Part shown: piece after piece, positions 1-7,245 of the stretch
Layout: each line of letters opens with the position of its first letter
Numbering within the stretch: position 1 is the first letter of the stretch
Assembly: GCA_046318115.1 (NCBI GenBank)
Contig: JBKCVA010000069.1
Coordinates: forward strand, 1 to 32,025
Reading direction: 5' to 3'
From: Aquimonas sp046318115
GTDB taxonomy: Bacteria > Pseudomonadota > Gammaproteobacteria > Xanthomonadales > Xanthomonadaceae
DNA length: 32,025 nucleotides
Notes under the pieces: model-generated
What the model was told of the DNA's origin: nothing
The model's input: only the letters and a program-made list of their open reading frames with translations
The model's database searches: none
Program-made: the position numbers and the translations under genes

Positions 1-36
1 GGGCAGCAAGGCCACGCGGCGTGTCAACCTTCGGTC

Positions 37-120
37 GAATCCCGAATCCCGAATCCCGAATCCCGAATCCCCAATCCCCAATCCCCAATCCCCAATCCCC
101 AATCCCTAATCCCCAATCCC
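37..120. repeat. Tandem heptamer array, twelve (G/C/T)AATCCC units
   Basis: Twelve uninterrupted 7-base units can be counted: five GAATCCC, five CAATCCC, one TAATCCC and one CAATCCC. The array ends four bases from the stop codon of the M13-like gene. It is preceded at 23-36 by a short sequence (TCAACCTTCGGTC) that also precedes the right-hand arrays near 3749 and 27726, so this is probably the right end of the same dispersed element. Its left end would lie before the window. The array is open in some frames and gives NPESRIPNP-type peptides, which I regard as spurious. Confidence 0.9.
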
Positions 121-124
121 AGCT

Positions 125-2107
125 TCAGAACGTCCGCGCCCGCGCCGGCTCCGGCAGGTGCATGGGCTGGCCGTCCTTGCAGCTGAACGCGGCCTGGAAG
201 GACGACAGATGCGGCAGCGGACCGTTGACGCGGAAGCGCGCGGGCGCGCGGGTGTCGGCGGCCAGCAGCAGACGCAGGGTCTCGTCCTGGTAGTTGCGGC
301 GGATCAGCCGCGCCCAGCCATGGAAGAAGCGCTGCGCGGGCGTGAGCCCGTCGCGGCTCTCGCCGCGCTCGCCGCCGGCAGCCAGAAACGCCGTGTAGGC
401 GAGCTGCAGCGCGCCGAGATCGAGCACGTTCTCGTTCCAGGTGGCAGCGCCGTCGACCTTGAGCGTGCCCAGCGCGCTGAAGGCCGAGTACTGGCTGACC
501 AGTCCGCGTGAGCGCTCGGCATAGACAGCGCGGTCGGCATCGCTCAACAGCCCGCGGCGTGCACCTGACGCAGCATCGAACACCCCCATAAGCCCGCGCG
601 CGATCAGCGCGCCGGCCACGCCGTGATTCAGGGCGACATCGCCAGCGGGATCGAACAGCGGCGACTGCAGCGCCGCGGCCGGCACATACAGCGTGTGCGT
701 GGACGCCTGATAGCTGACCTGCAGGCTCGACGCCGACACCGGCCAGGCAGCGCGTGGCGCCTTGCCCAGCGCGGCCAAGGCGCGCTGATGGCGGGCTCGG
801 CTCACGGCCAGAACGGCCTCAGGCCAGTTGTTTGCCTCAAGCTCGAAGCCCTCCCACTCCGTTTCGGCGGGGCCTCCCAGCGCAAAGCTCAGGCGGTCGA
901 TGTCGGCCAGCAGCGCTTGCCGGCCTTCCGCCTGCAGCCAGGTCGAGCCCTCGACGAGTGCGCGCAGTTGGGCGCGCAGGCCTTCCGCCAGCGCAAGCGC
1001 CGCCTCACGGCGCGGCGCATCGAAGTGCGTGCGCGAATAGCGCTGGCCCAAGGCCTCGCCGAGGCTCGCCTGCAGGAAGCTCAGCACCCGCGCTTCGCGG
1101 CTCGGCGCCGCCTGTCCCGCCAGCGTCTCAACGAACAGGCGGTCGTGGGCTTCGACGAAAGGCTGACCGAGATAGGGCGCAGCCGCGTGCAGCACATGGA
1201 AGCGCAGGTAGGCCTGCCAGTCTCCCAACGGCTGCGTAGTGAGGCGCGAGTTCAACGCCGAGAAGAAGCTGGCGTGAGCCAGCGACACTTCGTCGAGCTT
1301 GCGCAGGCCCTGCGCTTTCAGATAATCGCGCCAGCGCAGCTCGAGCTGCGCGCGATCAAGCTCGCGGACCCGCGTTATCCGGTAGCTGTTGCGGGGATCC
1401 CGCAGCTGCTCCAGCGACAGCGAGGCGCGCGCCAGTTCGGTTTCCATCGCCAGCACGCGCTGCGACTCGGCTGCCGCATCGGCGCGACCGGCAAGGACCA
1501 GCAGGCGCTCGACGTAGGTGCGATAGGCCTCGCGAAGCTCCAAGGCGGGTGCATCCTCGCGCAGGTAGTAGTCGCGATCCGGCAGCCCGAGGCCGCCCTG
1601 GTTCGCATAGGCGATCAGGCGCTCGGGGCGGTCAAGATCCGGTGCGACCGAGAACGCGAAGAGAATCGGCGCACCCCAGCCGTGGAGTTCGGAGATCAGC
1701 GCCGGTAGTTCACGTGGCTTCTTGAGGGCATCGATGCGCTGCAGAAAGCCAGCAGCCGGGCCCACGCCCAGAGCGTCGATCGTGGCACTGTCCATGCCCA
1801 GCGCGTACAGGCGGGCGATGCTGGAGTCCAAAGCGTTGGCCGGCGCGTTCGCGAACCCCTGGAGCAGCGCACGCTGCTGCTCTCCGATCAGTGCGCGGAT
1901 CTCGTCGGTGTAGCCGATGCTGGCCTGACCGGTCGGCACCGGCGTGGAGGCCAGCCAGCCACCGTTCGCATGCTGGTAGAAATCCATGCAGGCCGCGGTG
2001 GCGGCATCGCGATGGCGGGCATCGAGTGCGCTGTCTGCGTGAACCAGCGGAACAGCGCACAGGGCAAAGGCGGTACAGGACAGCAGGCGAAGCGTCGAGC
2101 GGAGCAT
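125..2107 (-). CDS. M13 (neprilysin/PepO-like) family protein, probably catalytically inactive
   Basis: The 660-residue protein begins with a signal peptide (about residues 1-24, probable cleavage after VHA) and continues with the M13-typical CxDFYQHANGGWL block. That points to a periplasmic or exported protein. Full-length M13 architecture is kept up to the FRVNGP block near the C-terminus. The helix that should carry HExxH reads IARGLMGVFD at residues 502-511. The three expected metal or catalytic positions are R504, G505 and G508, so both zinc histidines and the general-base glutamate are gone. The third-ligand motif GENIAD survives as NENVLD (E559, D563), and NAYY is degraded to VSYQ. The ATG at 2107 is chosen over an upstream in-frame codon at 2254 because it begins the signal peptide and avoids overlap with the divergent gene. 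Family membership is secure; loss of peptidase activity is inferred. Confidence 0.9.
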   Translation of the reverse strand: MLRSTLRLLSCTAFALCAVPLVHADSALDARHRDAATAACMDFYQHANGGWLASTPVPTGQASIGYTDEIRALIGEQQRALLQGFANAPANALDSSIARLYALGMDSATIDALGVGPAAGFLQRIDALKKPRELPALISELHGWGAPILFAFSVAPDLDRPERLIAYANQGGLGLPDRDYYLREDAPALELREAYRTYVERLLVLAGRADAAAESQRVLAMETELARASLSLEQLRDPRNSYRITRVRELDRAQLELRWRDYLKAQGLRKLDEVSLAHASFFSALNSRLTTQPLGDWQAYLRFHVLHAAAPYLGQPFVEAHDRLFVETLAGQAAPSREARVLSFLQASLGEALGQRYSRTHFDAPRREAALALAEGLRAQLRALVEGSTWLQAEGRQALLADIDRLSFALGGPAETEWEGFELEANNWPEAVLAVSRARHQRALAALGKAPRAAWPVSASSLQVSYQASTHTLYVPAAALQSPLFDPAGDVALNHGVAGALIARGLMGVFDAASGARRGLLSDADRAVYAERSRGLVSQYSAFSALGTLKVDGAATWNENVLDLGALQLAYTAFLAAGGERGESRDGLTPAQRFFHGWARLIRRNYQDETLRLLLAADTRAPARFRVNGPLPHLSSFQAAFSCKDGQPMHLPEPARARTF

Positions 2108-2216
2108 CTGGGGCAACCTGGAGGAACCTCGGGGGGCGCACAGTGTAGCGGCCCAGCACCCGTAGCCCGCGACGCTGAGGCTATGATCGATGGGCTTTCC
2201 ATGTCCTGGGGTTGAT

Positions 2217-3608
2217 ATGCGCATCACCATCCATGGCGCCGCCGGCGAAGTCACAGGCTCCTGTCACCTTCTCGAGTTCGGCCGTAAACAGGTGCTCCTG
2301 GACATCGGCATGATCCAGGGCGGGCATGAGGAAGCGCACCGCAACAGTGATGCGTTTCCCTTCGATCTGCGCAAGCTGGATGCGGTGGTCATCAGCCACG
2401 CCCACATCGATCACCTCGGGCGCCTGCCATTGCTGGTGAAACGAGGCTACTCCGGCCCTGTCTACACCCACCGCGCTACCGCAGATCTTGCGCGGATCAT
2501 GCTGGAAGACTCGGCCAGCCTTGCCGCCGCCGATGCCGAACGCGACAACCGCCGCAAGCTGCGCGCCGGCGAAGAGCCCGACGCCGAGCCCCTATACTCG
2601 CTGGGCGATGTCGCCGATGCCCTGCGCCTGCTGCGCGCACTGGACTACGACGAGCCCACCGAGATCCTGCCAGGCCTGACCCTGACCCTGCGCGACGCCG
2701 GCCACATCCTCGGTTCGGCGTCCGTCAGCCTGAGCGGAGAGACGCCGAACGGTCCGCGCACCCTGGTGTTCTCGGGCGACATCGGCCCGCGCGGCACCCC
2801 GATCATGCGCGACCCTGCGCCCGTACCGAAGGCCGACCTGGTGCTGCTGGAAAGCACCTATGGCGACCGCCTGCATCGCTCGCGCGACGCCACCATCGAC
2901 GAGCTGGGCGAAGTCTTCGACATCGCCGCGCACGAGCGCGGCAACGTGCTGATCCCTGCCTTCGCGGTTGGCCGCAGCCAGGAGCTGCTGTACTGGATGG
3001 CCGAGAACTACGAGCGCTGGCATCTCGACCGCTGGCAGGTGTATCTCGACTCACCGATGGCGCTGAAGGTCACCGAGGCTTACGCGCGTCACAAGGCGCT
3101 GCTCGATTCGCCGGCGCGCGCCGCGTGGAACGGCAGCGGCAATCCCTTCGGCCTGCCCAACCTGCGCCTCGTCAGCAGCATGCAGGACTCGCAGGCGCTG
3201 AACCAGCGGGCCAGCGGCTGCGTGATCATCGCTGGCAGCGGCATGTGCAACGGCGGCCGCATCCGCCACCACCTGCGCCACAACCTGTGGCGCGAGAACG
3301 CGCACATCGTCTTCGTCGGCTACCAGGCCCGCGGCACGCTCGGCCGCCGACTGGTCGACGGCGCCGACTACGTCGACATCTTCGGTGAGCGCATCCGCGT
3401 CAAGGCGCGTCGCCACACCATCGGCGGCCTTTCGGCCCACGCCGATCAGAACGGTCTCAGCCAGTGGTACGGACAGATTCCCCGGCACCCGCGCGTGCTG
3501 CTGGTGCACGGCGAAGACGAGGCGCGCGAGGGTCTGCGGCAACGGCTCGCCGAGCAGTACGGCTGCGACGTTCGGGTGCCGCAGGCGGGCGAGCAGTTTG
3601 ATGTCTGA
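2217..3608 (+). CDS. MBL-fold beta-CASP protein, RNA exo/endonuclease type
   Basis: This 463-residue protein has the complete metallo-beta-lactamase core followed by a beta-CASP insertion, the arrangement of the CPSF73/YsdA-like RNA-processing nucleases. HAHIDH at residues 61-66 is motif 2 (zinc site). Further along are DAGHILGSA, SGDIG and ESTYG in the MBL part, IAGSGMCNGGRIRHHL in the beta-CASP part, and GLSAHAD near the C-terminus as the last histidine motif. The bacterial members usually act on RNA in the cytoplasm; no substrate can be read from the sequence. The ATG at 2217 fits the family N-terminus (MRITIHGAAGEVTGSCHLL). An in-frame ATG at 2190 would add nine unrelated residues. It is divergent from the M13-like gene with about 110 bases between the starts. 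Confidence 0.93.
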   Translation: MRITIHGAAGEVTGSCHLLEFGRKQVLLDIGMIQGGHEEAHRNSDAFPFDLRKLDAVVISHAHIDHLGRLPLLVKRGYSGPVYTHRATADLARIMLEDSASLAAADAERDNRRKLRAGEEPDAEPLYSLGDVADALRLLRALDYDEPTEILPGLTLTLRDAGHILGSASVSLSGETPNGPRTLVFSGDIGPRGTPIMRDPAPVPKADLVLLESTYGDRLHRSRDATIDELGEVFDIAAHERGNVLIPAFAVGRSQELLYWMAENYERWHLDRWQVYLDSPMALKVTEAYARHKALLDSPARAAWNGSGNPFGLPNLRLVSSMQDSQALNQRASGCVIIAGSGMCNGGRIRHHLRHNLWRENAHIVFVGYQARGTLGRRLVDGADYVDIFGERIRVKARRHTIGGLSAHADQNGLSQWYGQIPRHPRVLLVHGEDEAREGLRQRLAEQYGCDVRVPQAGEQFDV

Positions 3609-3615
3609 AAGAGCC

Positions 3616-3811
3616 GGGATTCGGGATTGGGGATTCGGGATTCGTGGGGAGGCCCCGCGAGCTTTTGCGCTGGGGTCCACTTCAGCCTGAGGCGAGGCGG
3701 TAAAAGTCCCTCACGCAGAGGCCTACACGGACGCATCGACCTTCGGTCGAATCCCGAATCCCGAATCCCGAATCCCGAATCCCGAATCCCGAATCCCGAA
3801 TCCCCAATCCC
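3616..3811. repeat. Inverted-repeat element A: GGGATTC heptamers flanking about 105 bases
   Basis: The left arm (3616-3643) has four direct heptamers GGGATTC/GGGATTG. The right arm (3749-3811) has nine heptamers, eight GAATCCC and one CAATCCC, in reverse orientation. The arms could pair into a long stem around the unique centre 3644-3748. The centre contains GGGGAGGCCCC and ends in CGACCTTCGGTCG, a five-base-pair hairpin with a three-base loop that abuts the right arm. The same layout recurs at 27602-27746. It fills most of the gap between the MBL gene (8 bases after its stop) and the ion-channel gene. I recall similar heptamers in Lysobacterales genomes but cannot search for them here. Confidence 0.85.
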
Positions 3812-3872
3812 GCGCGCGCAGCGCGCAGCGCAGCCCTAGAATGCGCTCCCCTCCCAGACACTGCCCCCCGCC

Positions 3873-4682
3873 ATGAAGGCCCTGCTCGAACGCGCGCTTG
3901 CCCACCCCTTCACCGAACGCTTCGTGCTGGCTGTGATTCTGATCAACGCGGTGACGCTGGGGCTGGAGACCGACGCGCGGGTGATGGCGCGCTTTGGCGA
4001 GTGGCTACTTGTGCTGGACAAGATCGCGCTGTCGATCTTCTGCATCGAGATCGCCGCCAAGCTCTATGTGCGCGGGCTGCGCTTCTTCCGCGATCCCTGG
4101 AACGTATTCGATTTCGTGGTCGTGGCCATTGCCCTGCTTCCAGCCTCCGGGCCGCTGTCGGTGCTGCGCGCGCTGCGCATCCTGCGCGTGCTGCGGCTGA
4201 TCACCATCGTGCCTTCCTTGAAGCGTGTGGTCGGTGCTCTGCTCGGCGCCCTGCCCGGCATGGCTTCGATCGTGATGCTGCTGGTGCTGATCTTCTACGT
4301 CGGCGCGGTGATGTCGACCAAGCTGTTCGGCGAGGCCTTCCCCGAGTGGTTCGGCAGCGTGGCCGCTTCGTTCTACACGCTGTTCCAGGTGATGACGCTG
4401 GAAAGCTGGTCGATGGGCATCGTGCGGCCGGTGATGGAGGTTTACCCCTACTCCTGGCTGTTCTTCATCCCCTTCATCCTCGCCACCAGCTTCACCGCCC
4501 TGAACCTGTTCATCGGCGTGGTCGTGTCGGCCATGCAGGCGGAGATCGACGCCGACCGCGAGCGCGTGGTCGAGGAAGCCGTGGCCAAGGGCGAGGAGCC
4601 CCTGGTCGAGGAAGTGCGCGCGCTGCGCGCCGAGATCGCGCGCCTGTCGCAGCGGCTTGATGCCTCGGACCGCGCAGGATGA
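3873..4682 (+). CDS. Voltage-gated sodium channel, single-domain bacterial type (NaChBac/NavAb-like)
   Basis: This 269-residue protein matches the six-helix bacterial Nav channel plan; four copies would form the pore. S1 lies near residues 15-30, S2 near 47-66 and S3 near 78-90. S4 carries arginines at 99, 102, 105 and 108, the every-third-residue voltage sensor. S5 is near 131-148. The pore helix and filter contain TLESWS at 175-180, identical to the sodium-selective filter of NavAb, and S6 runs from about 194 to 220 with N211. The C-terminal tail (222-265) is charged and heptad-like, the expected tetramerising coiled coil. Length agrees with the family. The stop overlaps the next gene's start as ATGA, so the two are probably cotranscribed and translationally coupled. 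Cell role is unknown; bacterial relatives have been tied to motility or pH homeostasis. Confidence 0.95.
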   Translation: MKALLERALAHPFTERFVLAVILINAVTLGLETDARVMARFGEWLLVLDKIALSIFCIEIAAKLYVRGLRFFRDPWNVFDFVVVAIALLPASGPLSVLRALRILRVLRLITIVPSLKRVVGALLGALPGMASIVMLLVLIFYVGAVMSTKLFGEAFPEWFGSVAASFYTLFQVMTLESWSMGIVRPVMEVYPYSWLFFIPFILATSFTALNLFIGVVVSAMQAEIDADRERVVEEAVAKGEEPLVEEVRALRAEIARLSQRLDASDRAG

Positions 4683-5917
4683 GTGAGCGACGCAGCGCAC
4701 GCGTGGCCGTGGTCGGCGGCGGCCCCGCCGGGCTGATCGCCGCCGAACGCCTGCGCGCCGCCGGTGCCGAGGTCGATCTGTACGAGCGCATGGGCTCGGT
4801 CGGCCGCAAGATCCTGATCGCCGGCAAGGGCGGCCTGAACCTTACCCATTCGGAAGCCTTCGCGCCCTTCGTTGCGCGCTATCGCGAGGCCGCCCCCTGG
4901 GTGCAGCCTTGGCTTGAACGTTTCGACGCCAACGCGCTGCGCGAGTGGGCGCGCGGGCTCGGCGTCGACACCTTTGTCGGCAGCTCGGGCCGGGTCTTCC
5001 CGAGTGATTTGAAGGCCGCGCCCTTGCTGCGCGGCTGGGTGCGGCGGCTGCGCGAACAGGGCGTGCGCTTCCATGTGCAGCATCGACTGATCGCGATCGA
5101 GGCCACGCGCCTGCACTTCGACACCGCCGCAGGCACGGTCGAAGTGATGGCTGACGCCGTGGTGCTGGCGCTGGGCGGCGGCTCCTGGGCCAAGCTCGGC
5201 AGCGATGGCGCCTGGGTGGAGCTGCTGCGCGCGCGCGGCGTCGACGTGCGCGATCTCGCGCCCAGCAACTGCGGCTTCGAATGCGACTGGTCGGCGGACT
5301 TCGCTGCCCGCTGCGCGGGTCTGCCGGTTAAGCCCGTGGCGGCCGAATGGATCGACGCCGCGGGCCAACGCCAGCGCCGCCAGGGCGAGTTCGTGCTCAC
5401 CGAACACGGCATCGAGGGCAGCCTGATCTACGCGCTGTCGGCCGACCTGCGCGGCCAGATCGAGCGCGAGGGCCGCGCCGAGCTGTGGCTTGACCTGTTC
5501 CCGGAGCGCTCGCTCGAGCAGCTGCGCAGCGCCTGGCAGCGCGCCCGCAGCGGCGAAAGCACCGGCTCGAAGCTGCGCAAGCGCCTTGGCCTGGATGGCG
5601 CCCGCCTGGCGCTCGTCTACGAGCGCCTGCCGAAATCGGCAATGGCCGATGCGGAGGTTCTGCTCCCCGCGCTGAAGGCCTTGCCCCTGCAGCTCGCCGC
5701 GACGCGCCCGCTGGATGAAGCGATCAGCAGCGCGGGCGGCGTGCGCCGCGAGGCGCTGGATGCGCGCCTGATGCTGCGCGACCTGCCCGGCGTGTTCTGC
5801 GCCGGCGAGATGCTGGACTGGGAAGCGCCGACCGGCGGCTACCTGCTGACCGCCTGCTTCGCCAGCGGCGTGCGCGCCGCAGACGGCGCGCTGGACTGGC
5901 TGGCGACGCGTCCCTGA
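4679..5917 (+). CDS. FAD-dependent flavoprotein, HI0933/BaiN-like (TIGR03862 type)
   Basis: A 412-residue Rossmann-type flavoprotein. The dinucleotide-binding motif VGGGPAG lies at residues 12-18, followed by a family block GRKILIAGKGGLNLTHSE. A second FAD contact region at the C-terminus reads CAGEMLDW...PTGGYLL..CFASG. This fits the HI0933/YhiN group of putative NAD(P)/FAD oxidoreductases, and the length suits the proteobacterial TIGR03862 subgroup. No substrate is known for this subgroup, so no reaction is assigned. The ATG overlaps the sodium channel stop by four bases (ATGA). Its last 79 bases overlap the convergent amidinotransferase-like gene. It carries no transmembrane segment, so a cytoplasmic location is expected. 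Confidence 0.92.
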   Translation: MSERRSARVAVVGGGPAGLIAAERLRAAGAEVDLYERMGSVGRKILIAGKGGLNLTHSEAFAPFVARYREAAPWVQPWLERFDANALREWARGLGVDTFVGSSGRVFPSDLKAAPLLRGWVRRLREQGVRFHVQHRLIAIEATRLHFDTAAGTVEVMADAVVLALGGGSWAKLGSDGAWVELLRARGVDVRDLAPSNCGFECDWSADFAARCAGLPVKPVAAEWIDAAGQRQRRQGEFVLTEHGIEGSLIYALSADLRGQIEREGRAELWLDLFPERSLEQLRSAWQRARSGESTGSKLRKRLGLDGARLALVYERLPKSAMADAEVLLPALKALPLQLAATRPLDEAISSAGGVRREALDARLMLRDLPGVFCAGEMLDWEAPTGGYLLTACFASGVRAADGALDWLATRP

Positions 5918-6759
5918 CGGCGGGTTGCAACCGGGCCCGCACCGGCCGGCACATCGAGCCGCAGCGTGAGGCATCTGGCCGAGCCGCCGGACTTCTGGAA
6001 CTCGTCCAGCTGCACCCGCACCACATCTAGCCCGAGGTGCGCGAGTCGCGCCTCGGTGGCATCACCGATGCCATCGCCGAACACGGTGTCGTCGAGGCAG
6101 ACCACGTTGCAGGCGAAGCGTGCAGCCTCACTCTCGACCACGGCCACCCGACGCTCGGCCGGAAACGCCGCTGCGATGCGCAGACGCGACTCCTCGTCGA
6201 ACGCCGGCGGAAACCACAGCAAGCCGCCGCGCGGCAGCGGGCAGAAGCATGTATCGAGGTGATAGAAGCGCGGGTCGATCAGGCGCAGCGGCTCGACGTG
6301 GACGCCCAGGGTGCTTGCCAGCCACGGCGCGACGCGGGCATCCGAGCGCATCGCGCCCAGCCACAGCCTCGGCGCACCGCACTCGAACAGCGCATCGCCC
6401 GCGCCCTCGAAACACAGCCCCGTGGGCGGCGGCTGCAGCTCGAAGCCGGCGCTGCGCAGCCAGCGCTCCAACAGCGGCTGCTCGGGCTGGCGTTCGGGAT
6501 GACGAAAGCGCGCCGGCACCGCGCGCCGGCCATGGATCAGGGCCGCGTTGGCCGTGAACACCTGGTCCGCGAGACCCGGCGCCGCCGGCAGCAGGCTCAC
6601 CTCGGCGTGCCGGCTCAAGGCCCGATGCAGGGCCTGCCACTGCCGCCGCGCCCGCGCCGGATCGACCCGCCCCAGCCCGGCCTGCATCCACGGATTGATG
6701 CAGTAGCGCACTTCGAAGTGCCGGGGATCGCACATCAACAGCTGCGGCTGGGAACGCAT
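5839..6759 (-). CDS. Amidinotransferase/DDAH-like hydrolase (guanidino-group-modifying superfamily)
   Basis: The 306-residue product has the features of the arginine deiminase/dimethylarginine dimethylaminohydrolase superfamily. The N-terminus reads LMCDPRHFEVRY.INPWM, typical of DDAH-like bacterial proteins. FTANAAL is at about residues 68-74, CFEGAGDALF includes E118, FYHLDTCFCPL includes H167, and GGSARCLTLRLD includes the candidate nucleophile C263. The expected catalytic Cys, His and Glu are therefore all present. The natural substrate (a guanidino compound such as arginine or methylarginine) cannot be fixed. The ATG at 6759 is preferred to an in-frame GTG at 6771 because GGAG lies just before it. 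About 36 residues after the last conserved strand look like a low-complexity tail, and most of them are encoded in the overlap with the convergent flavoprotein gene. Confidence 0.9.
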   Translation of the reverse strand: MRSQPQLLMCDPRHFEVRYCINPWMQAGLGRVDPARARRQWQALHRALSRHAEVSLLPAAPGLADQVFTANAALIHGRRAVPARFRHPERQPEQPLLERWLRSAGFELQPPPTGLCFEGAGDALFECGAPRLWLGAMRSDARVAPWLASTLGVHVEPLRLIDPRFYHLDTCFCPLPRGGLLWFPPAFDEESRLRIAAAFPAERRVAVVESEAARFACNVVCLDDTVFGDGIGDATEARLAHLGLDVVRVQLDEFQKSGGSARCLTLRLDVPAGAGPVATRRQGRVASQSSAPSAARTPLAKQAVSR

Positions 6760-6916
6760 GGCGGGCTCCACTGCGGGGATGTCGCCTACGCTGATCGCCG
6801 GTGATGACAGCCGCGCGTCAGGCGCGTGTCGGAGCGCTTGCAGTCACCCGTCTGAACGAGCCCCTTGCGCGCAGGCGGTGGATGTACTGTCAGCCCGTCC
6901 GGGGCCTGCACGCCTC

Positions 6917-7222
6917 TCAAGCGCTTCCCGCACGCGAGAGCACCGCGAGGGCGATGCCGACGATCCACGGAGGAGAAAGGGCGAGCGCCCGCTCGAACGG
7001 ACGCAGGCATCGCCAACGCATCACCGCAAACACGAAGAGCAGAACGAAAAGTGGTGCTGCCAACGCGGAATACAGGCCAGCGGCCTGCGGCGCCTCGCTC
7101 CTACCGTCCGGCGCGATGACGGATACCGCCGCAATGGCACCGACCATCGCCGTGAACAGCCAGGCGACGAGTGCGGCCAGCACAAGAGCCTTACGGTCGT
7201 CGGGGTTCAGTCCCTGTGCCAT
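6917..7222 (-). CDS. Small membrane protein of unknown function
   Basis: This 101-residue product is not one I recognise. It has three hydrophobic stretches suited to membrane helices, at about residues 13-36, 48-66 and 83-97. A basic patch (MRWRCLRPFER) lies between the second and third. The coding claim rests on a good ribosome-binding site, GAGG six bases before the ATG, on the hydrophobicity pattern, and on its place 23 bases downstream of the cyclase-FHA gene on the same strand. Cotranscription with that gene is likely. It may work with the cyclase, but nothing in the sequence demonstrates this. The following 157 bases (6760-6916) up to the amidinotransferase-like gene hold no other gene that I can support. 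Confidence 0.75.
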   Translation of the reverse strand: MAQGLNPDDRKALVLAALVAWLFTAMVGAIAAVSVIAPDGRSEAPQAAGLYSALAAPLFVLLFVFAVMRWRCLRPFERALALSPPWIVGIALAVLSRAGSA

Positions 7223-7224
7223 CC

Positions 7225-7232
7225 ATCACCTC
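7225..7232 (-). promoter_or_regulatory. Shine-Dalgarno GAGGTGAT for the small membrane protein
   Basis: On the minus strand GAGGTGAT precedes the ATG at 7222, with six bases between GAGG and the start codon. It is one of the better ribosome-binding sites in this window and is the main reason for calling the short gene downstream. Confidence 0.7.
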
Positions 7233-7245
7233 AGCGCCGCTGCCT

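Noticed and set aside
8..36. A gene fragment at the window start
   Set aside because: Nothing coding is recognisable before the array; the sequence matches the flank of the dispersed element instead.
21..293. 90-residue plus-strand open frame with repeated NPQSPIPNPQS peptides
   Set aside because: It translates the heptamer array and then runs antisense through the M13-like gene. There is no ribosome-binding site or domain.
2075..2107. LLSC near the N-terminus of the M13-like protein as a lipobox
   Set aside because: The Cys is at residue 11, only four residues after the last Arg, too short a hydrophobic stretch; a normal signal peptidase I site follows at about residue 24.
3659..3669. 11-base match GAGCTTTTGCG shared with 10527-10537 near tRNA-Leu
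   Set aside because: Matches of this length are expected many times by chance in a 32-kb window, and the flanks do not align.
4448..5974. 508-residue minus-strand open frame
   Set aside because: It lies antisense to the sodium channel and flavoprotein genes, has Arg/Ala/Gln/His-rich composition from GC-rich shadow reading, and shows no motif.
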